Part shown: positions 8,307 to 16,971 of the stretch, in pieces
How positions within the stretch are numbered: the stretch's first letter is position 1
Layout: every line of letters begins with the position of its first letter
Source: Bog-532 sp963824545
GTDB lineage: Bacteria; Actinomycetota; Actinomycetes; Streptosporangiales; Streptosporangiaceae
Direction: 5' to 3'
Length of the DNA stretch: 64,000 nucleotides
Assembly: GCA_963824545.1 (NCBI GenBank)
Contig: CAWGPP010000022.1
Span: forward strand, 1 to 64,000
Made by a program: the position numbers and the translations under genes
The notes under the pieces: model-generated
The model's input: only the letters and a program-made list of their open reading frames with translations
The model's database searches: none
What the model was told of the DNA's origin: nothing

Positions 8307-8825
8307 CTAATCCCGCAGCAGCGCCATGCGCGCCTCGGCGGCCAGATCGACAAACGGCTCGCCACTGACGTCGACCGAGGCCAGGTTCATCTCGTCCTCG
8401 GCCGTCAAGTGCCACTTGCCGGTCATGTAGGTGTTCCAGCCGCGCTCGCCCAGCACCTCGGCGATCGTGCCACACTCGAACGGGATGTGGCCGTTCGAGC
8501 TGGGGAATCCCGACGCGGCCTCGGTGATCGTGCCTATGCCGTTGGTGGTGTGGTTCCGCCCGGTCATCAGGCACGACCGCGTCGGCGAGCACAGCGCCGT
8601 GGTGTGGAAGTTGGTGTAGGTGAGCCCGCGCTGGGCGATGCGGTCGATGTTCGGCGTCTCGATCAGCCCCCCGTAGGGCCCCATGGCCGAGTACCCCACG
8701 TCGTCGAGCACGATGTAGAGCACGCTCGGAGTTCCTTCGGGGGCGATCGGCTGGGTGTAGGGCGCCCAGTCCGGCGCTGACTCGGTGATATCGACGTTGA
8801 CCACTCCGCTGAACCGCTTCGCCAT
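8307..8825 (-). pseudogene. Arylsulfatase with large internal deletion
   Basis: 172 residues from ATG 8825 (AGGAGGGG five bases upstream). The N-terminus is a good type I sulfatase: LDDVGYSAMGPYGG, the formylglycine site CSPTR (79-83) with MTGRN, and GKWHL. It then jumps to VDVSGEPFVD and a short end, which resembles the extreme C-terminus of 700-800-residue actinobacterial arylsulfatases. About 600 central residues are missing, yet the frame is kept. Most of the substrate and metal site is lost, so activity is not expected. It is coupled to the FGE gene five bases downstream. Confidence 0.8.
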
Positions 8826-8930
8826 CACGACCCCTCCTGGCAGGCCCGCCTGTCCGGCATGAATGCACGCTATTGCCCATCCTGGGTGCCGGGCCGCCGG
8901 GCGTCCTCATCCTTACCGGGTGAACGGATG

Positions 8931-9331
8931 CTATCGGGAGACGATCACGGCCGCGTGGTGGCCAGGGGCGTTCTTTAGCTTGACGTCGCCGGTCAGCAGC
9001 GCACAGCCGAGGGCCTCAGCTAGCGCGATATAGGCGGCGTCGTATGCTCCCAGGTCGTGGCGCAACTCCCACATCCGGGGATGATAGGGCCAGACCGGAT
9101 GGCGGATGATCCGCAGGTGGGAGTAGTCGGCAAGCATCTGTTCGCCACGGTAATCGGTGATCTTCTTCCCGGCCGCGAGACCTCGGACGGCGGCCGCGAC
9201 TTCCACATCGAGATAGTGCGGGCATGCAGCGCGCGGGGCGCGGACAGCCGCTGCCGCAGAACGTCATCCCGCTCCCGCGCGGACAGCGCGTCGACCACGA
9301 GAGAGCAGTCAACGACGTAGGTAAGGCGCAA
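8931..9331 (-). pseudogene. VapC-type PIN-domain toxin, frameshifted
   Basis: From TTG 9331 the frame gives LTYVVDCSLVVDALSARERD with the first PIN aspartate, up to APRALHA. The rest (YLDVEVAAAVRGLAAGK, YDAAYIALAEALGCALLTGD, ending AVIVSR) is one frame over. A single lost base in the CCCGC run near 9210 explains the shift (expected ALHAPHYLDVEV). The order and acidic residues fit VapC-like RNases. It pairs with the antitoxin just upstream, which is also frameshifted. Confidence 0.75.
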
Positions 9332-9334
9332 CGC

Positions 9335-9572
9335 CGCCCATCGTCGCGCGCTGTGAGAATGTCGTCCATGGTCAGGTCCACCGGTTCCCGGTCGCGGGCG
9401 ATCCGGGCGATCACCTCGGCGTTGGTCTCCGCGGCAGCATCGGCGTCCTGAGGTCGCGCAGGTAACCCGACAGAGACTGGCCGAGTGATCTGGCTCGGTC
9501 GCGCAGGACCGCCAGTGTCGCCGGATCGACGTCGCGAACCTGGACGATACCTGCATCCGTCGGCTCGCTCAT
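9335..9572 (-). pseudogene. VapB/FitA-type antitoxin, frameshifted
   Basis: ATG 9572 begins MSEPTDAGIVQVRDVD, then ATLAVLRDRARSLGQSLSGY, a ribbon-helix-helix antitoxin N-terminus. The conserved toxin-binding part (NAEVIARIARDREPVDLTMD, DILTARDDGRR) follows in another frame, with the shift near 9425-9435. Together with the adjacent shifted toxin this is a dead VapBC pair, unless both shifts are sequence errors. Confidence 0.7.
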
Positions 9573-9716
9573 GTCCACAGTCTCCCACTATTCATGCCCT
9601 ATGCATGAATTATGGAGTGCTGATATTGCCTCCAGCACAGTCGTCACCCCGAGGCCCAGCGTGGCCCGGCGGGAACGTCGGCGACCTCGCTGCGTCATCT
9701 CGGTAGAGTCTGAGCG

Positions 9717-10214
9717 GTGCCCGAACTGCAGCGGCTGCATGCTGGCCATGCCCCGGCGGTCCTGGCCTTCGAGCTGGCGAACCGCGCCTACTTCGCCGCC
9801 TCGGTCTCCGACCGCGGCGACGGCTACTTCGACCAGTTCACCGAGCACCTCAGCGCCTTGCTGGCTGAGCAGGAAGCCGGCATCGGCGCCTACTACGTGC
9901 TCGTCGCCGACGATGGCTCGGTCCTCGGCCGGTTCAACCTGATCTTCGCCGAGGACGGCACCGCAGAACTCGGCTACCGGGTCGCGCGGCACGTGGCCGG
10001 CCGCGGCGTAGCAACCGCGACCGTCCGGGAGCTGTGCCGGCTGGCGGCAGTGCGGCACGGGCTCCGCACACTGCGGGCGGCCACCGCCCGCAACAATGCC
10101 GCATCCCAGAAAGTACTGGCCAAGGCCGGGTTCGTCCCGGCTGGCCCGGCCGACCCAGCCCACCTTGGCGGTAAGCCGGGTACCTGGTACCGGCGCGACC
10201 TAACCACCGACTGA
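9717..10214 (+). CDS. GNAT-family N-acetyltransferase
   Basis: This 165-residue protein starts at GTG 9717. It has the GNAT fold order: an N-terminal strand-helix part, YYVLVADDGSVLGRFNL (strand 3-4), the acetyl-CoA loop in AELGYRVARHVAGRGVATAT (R/Q-x-x-G-x-G/A region, here VAGRGVAT), and LRAATARNNAASQKVLAKAG, typical of the RimJ-like group that acetylates amino termini or small molecules. It is a single gene with no operon partner. Substrate unknown. Confidence 0.88.
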   Translation: MPELQRLHAGHAPAVLAFELANRAYFAASVSDRGDGYFDQFTEHLSALLAEQEAGIGAYYVLVADDGSVLGRFNLIFAEDGTAELGYRVARHVAGRGVATATVRELCRLAAVRHGLRTLRAATARNNAASQKVLAKAGFVPAGPADPAHLGGKPGTWYRRDLTTD

Positions 10215-10228
10215 CCCTGGCCAGGCGG

Positions 10229-10330
10229 CTAGCGTTCGAGCCGGGCGAGCGCAATCGCCGCCGCGGTAGCCCGCTGAGGCTCGCGGGTGACCTCTATCCG
10301 GTCCACCGACTTGACGCTCAAAATAGTCAT
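10229..10330 (-). CDS. Tiny ORF or remnant
   Basis: A 33-residue frame, MTILSVKSVDRIEVTREPQR and on to LARLER. Codon third positions are mostly G/C and it faces the end of the GNAT gene. No ribosome site was seen. It may be the end of a lost gene or chance. Confidence 0.25.
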   Translation of the reverse strand: MTILSVKSVDRIEVTREPQRATAAAIALARLER

Positions 10331-10568
10331 CGACGCCCGATTCTACGTCCGCCGTCCGGCCGTCCCACGGCTTCGAGTGTCCCTTTGCGCTGCGTTCCCG
10401 GTTGCCGCCATGCCGCAACGCGATCGCCAGCACGACCTGCCGCCTTCCGCCGCCAGCCGGTGCTCCGGCTACAGCGCCGGGCGGACCCACCCCCCAAGGG
10501 GAAGAGCATGGACAGCCTCGCAGCTGTCACGAGACCCGGCCTGCAGACCGACCCGTCACCTGACCTAG

Positions 10569-12453
10569 GAGCCTGCTGAAATAGGTCCTTCTGCGGGCCG
10601 CCCGCAAAGGGCCTCGGCGGCCGGTAACGCCCTGGCCTGGCCCATGCCGTTGTCCGGTGGGTGGCCGCCGGCCGGGCTTGACCTGCTCCTGGCCTGCCTG
10701 GCCCCGCTTCCTGGCTAGCCGCCGGGTCAGGTGGCCAGGACCCAGGCGCCGTCGCGGCGGGTCAGGCCCTTGCCGAGCAGGTTGCGCAGGTTCAGCGCGG
10801 CGGTGCGCCGCTTGAGCCAGGCGTGGTTCCTGGCGACCCCGCGGTAGCGGAGCTTGAGCCGCCGGCCCCGGAAGGTGGCGACCTGGGCGACGGCGCGTTC
10901 GACGTTGGGCCGGTGAGCCATGTAGTCCTCGCGCAGCCCGGTACCGGCGGCCCAGTCCGCGCGGGCGGCCCGCAGCAGGTCATCGTGTTCGTGCAGGACG
11001 AGCTTGCGGCCGGTCTTGCAGGTGGTGCACCGCGCCCGCAGCGGGCAGTCCCGGCAGGCGGCGCCGAAGGTGGCAACGCGGGTGCGGCTCAGCGTCACGG
11101 TGTGCCGCGCCGGGCAGGTCACCGTGCCGGCCTGCTCGTCCACGGTGAAGTCGTCGACGGTGAATCCGCCCTCGACCGGGGCCTGCAGCGGCTTGGGCTT
11201 GATCACCGCGGCGTGGCCCGCGTCATCGATCGCGCCGCGCAGGTCCCCGGTGCCGTAGGCGGAATCGCCGTACCAGGCCAGGCTGTCTCCTGCGGCCTGG
11301 CCATCATCTGGCTCGCCCGCGCCGCCCGGGATCTCACCGTCAGCCGTGCTGTCTGCGCGGCCCGGAACATCCGGCGAGCCCGTCCCGGCGGCCAGGAACT
11401 CCTCCGCCACCGCGGGGCCGGAGTTCTCCGTCCCGGCGGCCCTGGTCAGCTTCTCATCGGTGATGATCCCGGTCTCCGGGTCGGCCGCGACGTGCGCCCG
11501 GTACCCGTCCCGCCGGGCCTCCGGCGACTTGCGGGTGTGCCGGGCATCCGGGCCGGCGGTGCTGATCACACGATCCCCGGCGACCTTACGGGCGATCCGC
11601 CACCGCCCGTCGGTGCCGTCAGAGCCCTCGGCGGGTTCGACGTCCTGCCCGGCGACCAGCGCCAGCAGCGCCACCGCGCAGGCGGCTGCCTCATCCAGCT
11701 TCGCGTCCCCGAACGCGGCCACCACCGCGTTCGCGTCGCTGACCAGCGCGGAGACCAGCGCGTCCTTCGCGGCCGGGTCATCCCAGTCGATCTTCGGCTT
11801 GCCCGGCACCGAGTAATCATGACCGGTGCACACCGCCGCGATCTGCTCCGCGGCTCCCGGCACCTCCCGCGCCACCCGCCGGATCGCGGAGACCAGCTGG
11901 GTGATGGTGTCCTGGGTAGCCACCGCGTCGGCCAGGATGGTGGAGTCCACCGCCCGGCGGCGCCGGCCCTTCAGCACCCCGGTCTGCTCCACGATCAGCC
12001 GGATCGCCTCGTTGACCCGGTGCGGCCGCCCGGACTTCGCGATCCGGTTGCGCCAGTACACCAGCGAGGACGGATCAAAGCCCTGGTCATCGATCGCCAG
12101 CCCGCAGGCCACCTTCCACCGCACATCGAACCGGACCGCCTCGGCGGTCTCCCGGTCGGAGAAGTCATGCAGTGACTGCAGCGCCAGGACCGCGGCCATC
12201 CGGGTAGCCGGCAGCGACGGCCGGCCGAACGCAGCGAACAGGTCCGCGTGATCGGCGTCCGGGAACACCTCAGCACGGCGGGCGGCCAGGAACGCGAACA
12301 TGCTGCCCGCCGGGACCAGGTGACCGGCCAGCAGCTCCGCGTCGGTGAACTCCCGGTCCATCCGCTCGAAGCCCTGCATGAGACGATTATCCCAGATCAT
12401 CGAACACCGGGCCGGCAAACACACCAGGAACTGCAGCCTTTTTCAGCAGGCTC
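10569..12453. mobile_element. IS1182-type insertion sequence
   Basis: The element is bounded by inverted repeats GAGCCTGCTGAAA (10569-10581) and its reverse complement (12441-12453). CTAG lies directly outside both ends (10565-10568, 12454-12457), consistent with a 4-bp CTAG target duplication. It contains one transposase gene on the minus strand. The left flank has a good ribosome site (AAGGGGA) and an ATG at 10508 whose frame runs into the element, but removing the element gives only a 29-codon frame, so what was interrupted is unclear. Confidence 0.88.
10727..12379 (-). CDS. IS1182-family DDE transposase
   Basis: 550 residues from ATG 12379 (MQGFERMDREFTDAELLAGH, the usual N-terminus of this family); frames upstream inside the element are open but weaker. 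It has the N-terminal DUF772-like domain (FDVRWKVACGLAI), AVDSTILADAVATQD with the first catalytic aspartate, WYGDSAYGTGDL with the second, and a C-terminal zinc-like CRDCPLRARCTTC cluster before VERAVAQVATFRGRR, which should hold the glutamate. Length is normal and no break is visible, so the copy is probably active. Confidence 0.93.
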   Translation of the reverse strand: MQGFERMDREFTDAELLAGHLVPAGSMFAFLAARRAEVFPDADHADLFAAFGRPSLPATRMAAVLALQSLHDFSDRETAEAVRFDVRWKVACGLAIDDQGFDPSSLVYWRNRIAKSGRPHRVNEAIRLIVEQTGVLKGRRRRAVDSTILADAVATQDTITQLVSAIRRVAREVPGAAEQIAAVCTGHDYSVPGKPKIDWDDPAAKDALVSALVSDANAVVAAFGDAKLDEAAACAVALLALVAGQDVEPAEGSDGTDGRWRIARKVAGDRVISTAGPDARHTRKSPEARRDGYRAHVAADPETGIITDEKLTRAAGTENSGPAVAEEFLAAGTGSPDVPGRADSTADGEIPGGAGEPDDGQAAGDSLAWYGDSAYGTGDLRGAIDDAGHAAVIKPKPLQAPVEGGFTVDDFTVDEQAGTVTCPARHTVTLSRTRVATFGAACRDCPLRARCTTCKTGRKLVLHEHDDLLRAARADWAAGTGLREDYMAHRPNVERAVAQVATFRGRRLKLRYRGVARNHAWLKRRTAALNLRNLLGKGLTRRDGAWVLAT

Positions 12454-12572
12454 CTAGCGGCGCGTTCCGGCGTTGGCACTAGGTGATGACGGGTGCCGCG
12501 ACGGCCCGTCGGATTGGCTCTCCTGCTTGATCGTGCCCGATACGGGGCTACGTCAGCCCGCCGCGCAGCGCC

Positions 12573-12920
12573 TTGCCTGCTCAGGGGACGACGTTTCCCT
12601 CTTCCCCGGCGCCACTCGGCCCCGCTCTGGCGCGCGTCTTCTGGACGATGCTCCTGCTGAACGCGGGCGCGGGTCTGGTAGGCCTGCTCGTCGTCATCGG
12701 GGCAACCGCCATCGTCTGCCTGCGGGCTCACCTGTTCCCCCGCTGGTTCGCGGTGGCGAGTACCGTGCTGGCGCTCGCCTCCGCGGTCGGCGCCTGCATC
12801 ATCGGCTACACCCCCGTCGGGATCCAGGTCGTCGCTGGCCTCGCCTTCACCTTCGACGCCGTGTGGATCTTGATGGTCAGCATCTACTTCTGGCGTGATC
12901 CCGCACTAACAGCGCCCTAG
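12573..12920 (+). pseudogene. Membrane protein, C-terminal part
   Basis: About 110 residues with three transmembrane segments (MLLLNAGAGLVGLLVVIGAT, FAVASTVLALASAVGACII, VVAGLAFTFDAVWILMVSIY) ending FWRDPALTAP. No good start is present: TTG 12573 lacks a ribosome site and an in-frame stop lies 45 bases further up. The insertion sequence ends 116 bases upstream. It is most likely the end of a longer membrane protein whose front was lost. Family not recognised. Confidence 0.5.
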
Positions 12921-12966
12921 AGCGACGGTTTCGCCGTGCTGATGGCCGGGCACGGAGCAAACCGCG

Positions 12967-13617
12967 TTACCTCGCCAGACGGGCCTCGCCATATACCCAG
13001 CGGCTGCTGACCCGGCGGATCACGCAATCCCAGCCCATCCGGCGCAGCCGGAGTTCCAGCTCCTCTGGGTCGACGAAGTTCTTGATCACGCGGAACGTGC
13101 GGCCGTCGCACAGCCGCCGCTCGACGACCTCTTCCTGGCCCGCGACGTAGGCCTCTTTCCCGCGTTCATCGACGTGCTCGTCGATGAACAGCACCCGTCC
13201 GTTCCCGGCCAGCCAGCTCTCCAGCAACTGCCAGAACCGCCCGAACCGGCTCGCTGGCACATGCGAGAGCCATGCCGAGAAGAAGATCACGTCGAACCGG
13301 GTACCTGGATCCCACGTGAACACGCCGGCAACCTCAAAGCGGACATTGGCCAGCCGCACGCGGTCACGAGCGATCGCAACCATCTCGGGCGCCGCGTCAA
13401 TAGCCGTCACCGTGTCAGCCCATCCCGCCAGGGGCTCCGTCCACAGGCCAGTCCCGCACGCAATCTCCAGCACGCGTCCGGTCGGACGCATCTCCGCGAC
13501 CAGCCGCGCGATATGTGCTCGAGCCGCGGCAACGTCGGCGCCGTAGGCTGTCACGTCGTACTCGCCCGCCCGGCGACGGTAGTAGTCAACCTGGTCAGCC
13601 AGCACCTCGTCGATCAC
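12967..13617 (-). CDS. Class I SAM-dependent methyltransferase
   Basis: 216 residues. Motif I is VLEIACGTGLW (about 49-59), motif II region TAIDAAPEMVAIARDR, then RFDVIFFSAWLSHVP and NGRVLFIDEHVDE for motifs post-II and III. The N-terminus DYYRRRAGEYD is common in small-molecule methyltransferases of the Methyltransf_25/11 type. The gene stands alone and converges with the membrane-protein remnant. Substrate unknown. Confidence 0.9.
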   Translation of the reverse strand: MIDEVLADQVDYYRRRAGEYDVTAYGADVAAARAHIARLVAEMRPTGRVLEIACGTGLWTEPLAGWADTVTAIDAAPEMVAIARDRVRLANVRFEVAGVFTWDPGTRFDVIFFSAWLSHVPASRFGRFWQLLESWLAGNGRVLFIDEHVDERGKEAYVAGQEEVVERRLCDGRTFRVIKNFVDPEELELRLRRMGWDCVIRRVSSRWVYGEARLAR

Positions 13618-13740
13618 CCGAGCATCATCACACAGCGCGAACGGGTGCGGACGGGCGGCTGGCGATCGTGCCAGCTTGCGGACGGATCCGGACCACGCGG
13701 AACGCGATACGGGTATCTACGGGTCAGATGTTTGGCGGAT

Positions 13741-13762
13741 GGCCGGCGGTGAGCCGCCGGCC
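13741..13762. terminator. GC-rich hairpin, possible terminator
   Basis: GGCCGGCGG and CCGCCGGCC are separated by TGAG. The hairpin lies in the 313-base gap between the divergent methyltransferase and hydrolase operon, so it may instead be a 5' structure. No T-run follows. Confidence 0.4.
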
Positions 13763-13795
13763 ACCCGGCCAAGGCCAGGGGCGCCTGCCCATTCA

Positions 13796-13812
13796 CCTAG
13801 ATGGTATCTAGG
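13796..13812. promoter_or_regulatory. Perfect inverted repeat, candidate operator
   Basis: CCTAGAT-GGT-ATCTAGG, a 7-bp perfect palindrome with a 3-base centre, lies 119 bases before the hydrolase operon. The AT-rich arms stand out in this GC-rich region. A second perfect repeat, ACCCTGGC-TCAG-GCCAGGGT, follows at 13820-13839. No regulator gene is adjacent, so the binding protein is unknown. Confidence 0.5.
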
Positions 13813-13930
13813 AGGTCTAACCCTGGCTCAGGCCAGGGTACCGACCCGCGAAGTCACGGGCGCGGAGCGCCGCCCGGATGCGCGATCCTGATGCCGATAC
13901 CACGTGCCGATCAACCGGAAGGAAAGCCTC

Positions 13931-14674
13931 ATGTCCGAGCAGACCGGCGTCAGGCCGACGATCGTGCTGGTGCACGGCGCCTACGCCGACGCGTCCAGCT
14001 GGAACGGTGTCATCGAGCGGCTGCAACAGCAGGGCTACACCGTCATCGCCCCGGCCAATCCGCTGCGCGGGGTGGCCGCCGATTCGGCCTACACCGCCAG
14101 CCTGCTCAGCCAGATCGACGGCCCCGTGCTGCTGGCCGGGCACTCCTATGGCGGTGCGGTCATCACCAACGCCGCGACCAGCGCCCCGAACGTGGTCGGC
14201 CTGGTCTTCGTGGCCGCGTTCGCGCCGGAGGAGGGCGAAACCCTGGGCGAGGTCGAGGACGGCTCCAAGGACAGCGTGCTGGGAACGGCGCTGATCCAGT
14301 ACACCTATCCGGCCGGGCCGGGCGGGCAGACCGCGGTCGAGTTCGCGATCAACCCCGCGCTGATCCGGGAGGCCTTCGCCGCCGACCTGCCCCCGGAGGT
14401 CACCGCGCTGATGGCCGTGACCCAGCGCCCGGCCGCCGCCGCGGCGTTCAGCGACGCGTCCGGGCCGCCAGCGTGGAAGAAGCTACCGTGCTGGGCGGTG
14501 GTGGCCACCGGCGACAAGGCCGCCGGCGCCGACGTCGTCCGTTCGCATGCCCAGCGGGCCGGCGCGGACATCGTCGAGGTCGAGGGCTCGCACGTGATCA
14601 TGATCTCCCAGCCGCAGGCGGTGACCGACCACATCCTCAAGGCGGCACGGGCCGTCGCCGGCGCGCCCCGGTAG
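13931..14674 (+). CDS. Alpha/beta hydrolase (serine nucleophile)
   Basis: The protein has 247 residues from ATG 13931 (GGAAGGAAAG four bases upstream; an earlier in-frame ATG at 13904 is less well placed). LVHGAYADASSW carries the oxyanion HG, GHSYGG holds the nucleophile serine, and the catalytic histidine is in VEGSHVIMISQP. It resembles the large actinobacterial family often annotated as salicylate- or methyl-ester-esterase-like hydrolases. It is the first of three hydrolase genes in a row, 12 bases before the next. Confidence 0.9.
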   Translation: MSEQTGVRPTIVLVHGAYADASSWNGVIERLQQQGYTVIAPANPLRGVAADSAYTASLLSQIDGPVLLAGHSYGGAVITNAATSAPNVVGLVFVAAFAPEEGETLGEVEDGSKDSVLGTALIQYTYPAGPGGQTAVEFAINPALIREAFAADLPPEVTALMAVTQRPAAAAAFSDASGPPAWKKLPCWAVVATGDKAAGADVVRSHAQRAGADIVEVEGSHVIMISQPQAVTDHILKAARAVAGAPR

Positions 14675-14686
14675 GCGAGGATCACG

Positions 14687-15601
14687 ATGAGCGGGATGGC
14701 CACGCCGTTCGGCGCGCTGAAGCAGGTCGATGCGGGCCTGCTGAGCGTCGGGTATGCCGAGGCCGGCCCGGCCGGTGGCCCGGCGGTTCTGCTGCTGCAC
14801 GGGTGGCCGTACGACATTCACAGCTTCGCCGAGGCCACCCCGGTGCTGGCCTCGGCGGGCTACCGGGTCATCGTCCCGTTTGTGCGCGGCTACGGGACCA
14901 CCCGGTTCCTGTCCGACGGCACGGTCCGCAACGGCCAGCAGGCGGCCCTGGCCGTCGATGTCATCGCGCTGATGGATGCGCTCGGCATCGAGAAGGCGAT
15001 CTTGGCCGGTTTCGACTGGGGTGGGCGGTCGGCCGATGTCGTCGCGGCGCTGTGGCCGGACCGGTGCCGGGCCCTGGTCTCGGTCAGCGGGTACCTGATC
15101 GGCAGCCAGGCCACCGGCGCGGCGCCGCTGCCGCCGCCGGCCGAGCACACCTGGTGGTACCAGTTCTACTTCGCCACCGATCGCGGGCGGGCCGGATACG
15201 ACACCTACCGGCGCGAGTTCAGCAAGCTCATCTGGCAGCTCGCCTCGCCGAGGTGGGCCTTCGACGACGCCACGTTCGCGCGCAGCGCGGCCGCCTTCGA
15301 CAACCCCGATCACGTCGCCATCGTGATCCACAATTACCGCTGGCGGCTCAGCCTGGCCGAAGGCGAACCCCAATACGACAACCTGGAACGGCGGCTTGCC
15401 GAAGCCCCGCCCATCGCCGTGCCGAGCATCACCCTGGAGGGCGACGCGAACGGCGCGCCGCACGCGGACGCCGGCGCCTACGCCGGCCAATTCACCGGCA
15501 CGTACGAGCACCGGGTGATCGGCGGCGGCATCGGGCACAACCTGCCGCAGGAGGCCTCTCGGGCCTTCGCCCAGGCCGTCATCGACGTCGGCGCGTTGTG
15601 A
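14687..15601 (+). CDS. Alpha/beta hydrolase (epoxide hydrolase or haloalkane dehalogenase-like)
   Basis: The protein has 304 residues. LLHGWPYDIHSF is the HGxP oxyanion motif, AGFDWGGRSAD holds an aspartate nucleophile, and GGIGHNLPQEA holds the catalytic histidine. The aspartate nucleophile and lid region (WWYQFYFATDRG) point to an epoxide hydrolase or related enzyme rather than an esterase. It starts 12 bases after the previous hydrolase gene on the same strand, so it is probably co-transcribed. Confidence 0.88.
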   Translation: MSGMATPFGALKQVDAGLLSVGYAEAGPAGGPAVLLLHGWPYDIHSFAEATPVLASAGYRVIVPFVRGYGTTRFLSDGTVRNGQQAALAVDVIALMDALGIEKAILAGFDWGGRSADVVAALWPDRCRALVSVSGYLIGSQATGAAPLPPPAEHTWWYQFYFATDRGRAGYDTYRREFSKLIWQLASPRWAFDDATFARSAAAFDNPDHVAIVIHNYRWRLSLAEGEPQYDNLERRLAEAPPIAVPSITLEGDANGAPHADAGAYAGQFTGTYEHRVIGGGIGHNLPQEASRAFAQAVIDVGAL

Positions 15602-15715
15602 TCGATGACGATCACGCCACCCGGCGAAGACCAGTGGAATCACCAGCGTTCTCACGGGGGTGATTTAACGGTCGAGATCGTAGCGTCACCCCTGACAAAC
15701 CCCAGGGAGGCAGCA

Positions 15716-16660
15716 ATGAGCACGGCCGAGGACCGCACCAGCGGCGCGAGCGGGATGACGGAACAGCAGGGAGAAGGACTCTTGGGCAGCGGAGTTCGTG
15801 AGGGCTACGCCGAGGTCGGCGATCAGCGACTGCATTACGTCGAGGCCGGCGAGGGGCCCCTGGTCGTGCTGCTGCACGGCTTCCCCGAGTTCTGGTACGG
15901 CTGGCGGCAGCAGATCCAGCCGCTCGCCGCGGCGGGATTCCGCGTCGTGGCACCCGACACGCGCGGCTACAACTTGTCATCGAAGCCGGAAGGCGCCGCA
16001 GCCTACGACGCCGGCCTGCTGGCCGGCGACATCGCCGGCCTGATCCACGAACGCGGCGCCGAGTCCGCGATGCTGGCCGGTCACGACTGGGGCGGAACCA
16101 TCGCCTGGGCCACCGCGATGAACCACCCCGAGGTCGTGGACCGGCTGGCCATCCTCAACGCGGCCCATCCGCGGAAGCTGTCACAAGGGCTGCACCACCC
16201 CGGCCAGCTCCGCAAGTCGTGGTACTTCTTCTTCTTCGACCTGCCGGACCTGCCCGAAGCCGTCGTGCACGCTGACCGCTGGCATTTCTTCCGGCACTTC
16301 CTGCGCGACGCCCGCCCGGCCTTCACGCCGGAGGAAACCGGCCGCTACGTCGAGGCCTGGTCCCAGCCGGGCGCCGCCACCGCAATGATCAACTACTACC
16401 GGTCCTCGGTGCGGCAGTCGCAGAAAAAGGCCGAAGCGGCGCTTCGCCCGATCAAGGCGCCCACCCTGGTCATCTGGGGAGAGGGCGATCGCTACCTCGG
16501 CCCCGAACTAGCCGAGCCCGACCACGACGACGTGCCCAACCTGGACCGCGTCGAGCGACTGCCCGACGCGTCGCACTGGGTGCACCACGACGAGGCCGAG
16601 CGCGTCACCCAGCTGCTCACCGACTTCTTCGGCCCCGCCCGGCCAGCCCAGGACCGCTGA
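15716..16660 (+). CDS. Epoxide hydrolase-like alpha/beta hydrolase
   Basis: The protein has 314 residues from ATG 15716, with GGGAGG five bases upstream. LLHGFPEFWYGWR and AGHDWGGTIAW are the classic soluble epoxide hydrolase motifs with an aspartate nucleophile. Lid residues appear in SWYFFFFDLPDLPE, and PDASHWVHHDE holds the histidine. The 114-base gap before it contains a spaced inverted repeat (GGGGTGA ... TCACCCC, 15657-15691). It is the third of three hydrolases; a hairpin terminator follows at 16692. Confidence 0.92.
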   Translation: MSTAEDRTSGASGMTEQQGEGLLGSGVREGYAEVGDQRLHYVEAGEGPLVVLLHGFPEFWYGWRQQIQPLAAAGFRVVAPDTRGYNLSSKPEGAAAYDAGLLAGDIAGLIHERGAESAMLAGHDWGGTIAWATAMNHPEVVDRLAILNAAHPRKLSQGLHHPGQLRKSWYFFFFDLPDLPEAVVHADRWHFFRHFLRDARPAFTPEETGRYVEAWSQPGAATAMINYYRSSVRQSQKKAEAALRPIKAPTLVIWGEGDRYLGPELAEPDHDDVPNLDRVERLPDASHWVHHDEAERVTQLLTDFFGPARPAQDR

Positions 16661-16691
16661 ATGCTGACCAGGTAACCACACCACCGGGCTA

Positions 16692-16720
16692 GTCGGACCG
16701 GAGATCCCAGCCGGTCCGAC
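16692..16720 (+). terminator. Hairpin terminator after hydrolase operon
   Basis: GTCGGACCGG and CCGGTCCGAC are separated by nine bases, starting 31 bases after the stop of the third hydrolase gene. The 10-bp arms are perfect. Confidence 0.65.
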
Positions 16721-16971
16721 ATGCCCATGCTGCACTCGGCCTCGTCTTCGACACGCGCTCCTCGGTGTATCTGAGCCGGTTCACGCCGCCGAAAGGTAGT
16801 TTCACTTACCGTTCTCGTGATCGACCTGGACTTTTCAGGCGTGGCGGGCAAGAGTACGTTTGTTCTGTTTCGGCCCTACTGCCGCTGGCCTCTGGAGCGC
16901 AATCGAGGGGGGGACCACGTGAGGCGCCTCGCCATGCTCGCCGGCGGTTAGCTCCCGGCCCGGTCCAGCAG

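Noticed and set aside
10823..12175. 450-residue plus-strand frame
   Set aside because: It is the antisense of the IS1182 transposase; composition is rich in G, R, A and P with no domain.
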